The notes under the pieces were generated by a model. It worked only from the letters and a program-made list of their open reading frames with translations, was not told the origin of the DNA and did not search any database. This document shows positions 61,973 to 64,000 of a stretch of 64,000 nucleotides of DNA, one piece after another. Made by a program: the position numbers and the translations under genes. This stretch comes from Butyricimonas sp. Marseille-P3923 (lineage in GTDB: Bacteria; Bacteroidota; Bacteroidia; Bacteroidales; Marinifilaceae), in the NCBI RefSeq assembly GCF_900184685.1, contig NZ_FXXL01000007.1:310001-374000 (forward strand). Direction: 5' to 3'. Position 1 is the stretch's first letter; each line of letters begins with the position of its first letter.

Positions 61973-62947
61973 ATGACCGCGAATGAAATAAGAGAGCGAA
62001 TGAATCTGTCGGGAGGTCGGCGGGAACCATTCTTGTTCGGGGTGGATTTCGAGTTGACAAAAGGCTTTTTTATACCTTCTCCTTTGCAACAGCAGGACAT
62101 TCTTTTTGAAGTAGGAGGTGTGACCAATGTACCGGAAAGCAAAAATGTTCCGACAGGAGGATTATTCGAGCGACATCCGGTTTCCCGTGAGGAATACGAG
62201 AGGAAGTTTAATGTCGTGAGGCAAGGATTGATGAGAGGGGATTCGTTTTTACTAAATTTGACTGTCGCGACCGCTCTTGAAACGGATTGGACTTTGGAGG
62301 GGATATTTTATCGGGCACGTTCCCCGTATCGTTTGTTGGTGCCGGGTGAATTTGTCTGCTTCTCTCCCGAGATTTTCGTGCGAATCAAGGACGGGGTGAT
62401 TTCATCTTTTCCGATGAAAGGAACCATTGATGCCCGTGTGCCGGATGCCGAGCGGGTGATTCTTGAAGATTACAAGGAGCGTGCCGAGCATTATACCATC
62501 GTGGATTTAATCCGTAATGATTTGAATCGGGTTGCCGAGCGGGTGCGGGTTCCTCGTTTCCGTTATATCGATCGTTTGGGTACAAGTAACGGGGAAATAC
62601 TTCAAGTGAGTTCCGAAGTGGCGGGAGATCTGACTGGAGATTGTTTCTCCCGTTTAGGAGATATCGTGTTCGGGCTATTGCCTGCCGGTTCCATTTCCGG
62701 GGCGCCGAAACCCTCGACTCTGAATATTATCGCCCGTGCGGAAAAGGAACCCAGAGGTTATTACACGGGTGTATTCGGTTATTTTGACGGCGAAGGATTC
62801 GATTCGGCGGTAATGATCCGGTTTATCGAGCAACGGGACGGAAAGTTCTATTTCCGTAGTGGCGGGGGAATCACGATCAATAGTGACCGGGAAGCGGAAT
62901 ATAAAGAAGTGTTGGAAAAGGTGTATCTGCCGTTTTGTGATAATTAA
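61973..62947 (+). CDS. pabB: aminodeoxychorismate synthase component I (chorismate-binding)
   Basis: A 324-residue protein consisting only of the chorismate-binding core, shorter than typical PabB (about 450). Key motifs: FPMKGTIDA (the PIKGT-type lysine region), DLIRNDLNRVA, LPAGSISGAPK, and the terminal YFRSGGGITINSDREAEYKE. It converts chorismate with ammonia from PabA to 4-amino-4-deoxychorismate, the first step to 4-aminobenzoate and folate. The pabC-like gene follows after 11 bases. Confidence 0.92.
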   Translation: MTANEIRERMNLSGGRREPFLFGVDFELTKGFFIPSPLQQQDILFEVGGVTNVPESKNVPTGGLFERHPVSREEYERKFNVVRQGLMRGDSFLLNLTVATALETDWTLEGIFYRARSPYRLLVPGEFVCFSPEIFVRIKDGVISSFPMKGTIDARVPDAERVILEDYKERAEHYTIVDLIRNDLNRVAERVRVPRFRYIDRLGTSNGEILQVSSEVAGDLTGDCFSRLGDIVFGLLPAGSISGAPKPSTLNIIARAEKEPRGYYTGVFGYFDGEGFDSAVMIRFIEQRDGKFYFRSGGGITINSDREAEYKEVLEKVYLPFCDN

Positions 62948-62958
62948 ATATATACGGT

Positions 62959-63558
62959 ATGGAAAGTAGTTTCGTGGAAACAATCAGAGTGAATAACGGG
63001 CAATTTTGCCATTTGGCTTATCACGAATACAGGGCTAGGGCTACTTCCCTTGCTGTGTTCGGTTGTCCCTTGGAATGGGATGTTGCCGGAATGGTTGTAC
63101 CTGATGAGGCACGCCAAGGGGTGGTGAAGTGTCGTGTCGTGTACGATACGGTAATAAGGGACGTGACTTTCTCTCCCTATACTTTTCGGCGTATCGGTTC
63201 TTTACGGTTGATTGAAGATAACGCGATAGACTACCGTTTCAAATCAACCGATCGTGTCGCGCTTGAACATGTATTTGCGCGACGGGACGGGTGTGACGAT
63301 GTACTTGTCGTGCGGCAAGGGATGATTACCGACACTTCTTTCTCTAATATCGTGCTGGAAGATGCCACGGGGTTGTACACGCCCGATACGTTTTTACTCA
63401 ACGGTACCCGGCGTCAGCGATTACTTGACGAGGGTGTCGTGCGGGAGCGTGCTGTTCCGTTGAGTGAACTTTGTCGTTATGACCGATTATACTTGATTAA
63501 TGCCATGATCGGACTTGAAGACAACATATCACTTCCGTTGAGTGCGGTGAGATTCTGA
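62959..63558 (+). CDS. pabC: class IV aminotransferase, aminodeoxychorismate lyase-like
   Basis: A 199-residue PLP enzyme of the class IV (BCAT/PabC) fold, shorter than usual (about 270). GVVKCRVVYD contains the likely PLP lysine; DTSFSNIVL and LNGTRRQRLLDEG are the conserved phosphate-binding loops. Next to PabB, the expected reaction is release of pyruvate from aminodeoxychorismate to give 4-aminobenzoate. The short N-terminus suggests a minimal Bacteroidota version. It converges with the partial gene at the right edge. Confidence 0.85.
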   Translation: MESSFVETIRVNNGQFCHLAYHEYRARATSLAVFGCPLEWDVAGMVVPDEARQGVVKCRVVYDTVIRDVTFSPYTFRRIGSLRLIEDNAIDYRFKSTDRVALEHVFARRDGCDDVLVVRQGMITDTSFSNIVLEDATGLYTPDTFLLNGTRRQRLLDEGVVRERAVPLSELCRYDRLYLINAMIGLEDNISLPLSAVRF

Positions 63559-63560
63559 TA

Positions 63561-64000
63561 TTATTCTGCCGTTGTCCGGTAATACACCCGTTTGCTGGTT
63601 TTGAATATCAATTCCATTTTATCGTAATTGACGAAGGCCTCGCTACGGAAATTCGTGAGCGGGTTGCTGGCAAACTGGATGTAATCTTCTTTTAACAAAT
63701 ACCATGTCCCGTTGGCTTCTCTTGTGGTATTGGCTGCGATATCGAGAATGCTGAATCTATAAGTATAGTCGGGATAAAGCGTGAACGTGAATCTCTCGGA
63801 CGGTTTGATATTATTGGGAATATAGGTGATATAACTTCCGGTTAAAAGACGTGATGCCTGACATTTTGTTTCCGGGTTAAGACTGATGGCACGCGTGATA
63901 ACGAGCTGCTGTCCGGGAATTTGTTCAACCTCATCGTTGGGGGTAATATAACCATAAAATTGAGCGTATACCGGAGTCCCCTCGGGTAGATGTAATGCCT
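63561..64000 (-). CDS. C-terminal part of an uncharacterised secreted-type protein (runs off right edge)
   Basis: The minus strand is open for about 146 codons from the window edge to a stop at 63561. The sequence is beta-rich with alternating hydrophobic residues (SGSYITYIPNNIKPSERFTF, TFTLYPDYTYRFSILDI, GTWYLLKEDYIQF), somewhat like lipocalin-type or Ig-like surface domains. Family unknown; the start lies outside the window. Confidence 0.65.
   Translation of the reverse strand, partial: ALHLPEGTPVYAQFYGYITPNDEVEQIPGQQLVITRAISLNPETKCQASRLLTGSYITYIPNNIKPSERFTFTLYPDYTYRFSILDIAANTTREANGTWYLLKEDYIQFASNPLTNFRSEAFVNYDKMELIFKTSKRVYYRTTAE

Overview
The window looks like a chromosomal piece of a gut Bacteroidota member. 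The evidence is the abundance of SusC/SusD-type outer-membrane uptake genes, FecR-type anti-sigma factors paired with ECF sigma factors, Mfa2/FimB-type fimbrial lipoproteins, DUF4843, PKD-like and DUF4857 families, and promoters of the Bacteroides type (TTTG, about 19 bp, then TAnnTTTG). The family mix (many FecR/SusC/TlpA loci, butyrate-type anaerobe redox genes) suggests Odoribacteraceae such as Butyricimonas or Odoribacter, but this is inference. I saw no rRNA, tRNA, CRISPR array or insertion-sequence transposase.

Layout. (1) 1-12.6 kb is ECF/FecR locus 1. On the minus strand an ECF sigma (7963-8538), FecR (6427-7560), SusC, a lipoprotein and a second SusC run off the left edge. Diverging on the plus strand are three TlpA-like thioredoxin proteins (8665-12592). 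The same 31-base motif lies in front of both FecR and the TlpA operon, so one sigma factor may drive both. (2) 12.9-26.6 kb is locus 2: ECF sigma, FecR, two consecutive SusC/SusD pairs, a DUF4843 lipoprotein and a PKD-like lipoprotein, all plus strand. (3) 26.6-33.2 kb starts with a large nested palindrome, then a tandem-duplicated ABC ATPase, ABC-2 permease and DUF4857 module, closed by a YiiX-type permuted papain-like hydrolase. (4) 33.4-44.8 kb holds a GNAT acetyltransferase, a palindromic repeat, and locus 3: ECF sigma, an AAA-ATPase/PD-(D/E)XK protein, a small AT-rich gene, a 66-bp copy of part of the sigma gene, FecR, SusC, SusD, a fasciclin-domain lipoprotein and another lipoprotein. 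The material between sigma and FecR appears to be an insertion.

(5) 44.9-50.2 kb is an accessory island: a possibly RteC-like protein, then a compact lysis-like cassette (3TM holin, peptidoglycan amidase, two DUF6266 paralogs, a small membrane protein), then a second AAA-ATPase/PD-(D/E)XK protein. (6) 50.4-53.3 kb is a redox group: a ferredoxin-nitroreductase fusion, thioredoxin, and a CoA-disulfide-reductase-like flavoprotein with a rhodanese domain. (7) 53.4-55.8 kb has two Mfa2/FimB-like lipoproteins and a convergent NlpC/P60 lipoprotein. (8) 55.9-63.6 kb is mainly housekeeping: ACP phosphodiesterase family, MscS channel, B12-type radical SAM protein, PabA, an LplT/Aas-like transporter and acyltransferase pair, PabB and PabC (4-aminobenzoate synthesis). 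A minus-strand gene enters from the right edge.

The most notable points are the shared motif flanking sigma factor 1, the lysis-like cassette with DUF6266 proteins, the duplicated ABC/DUF4857 module with altered ATPase motifs, and the scar of an insertion in ECF locus 3.
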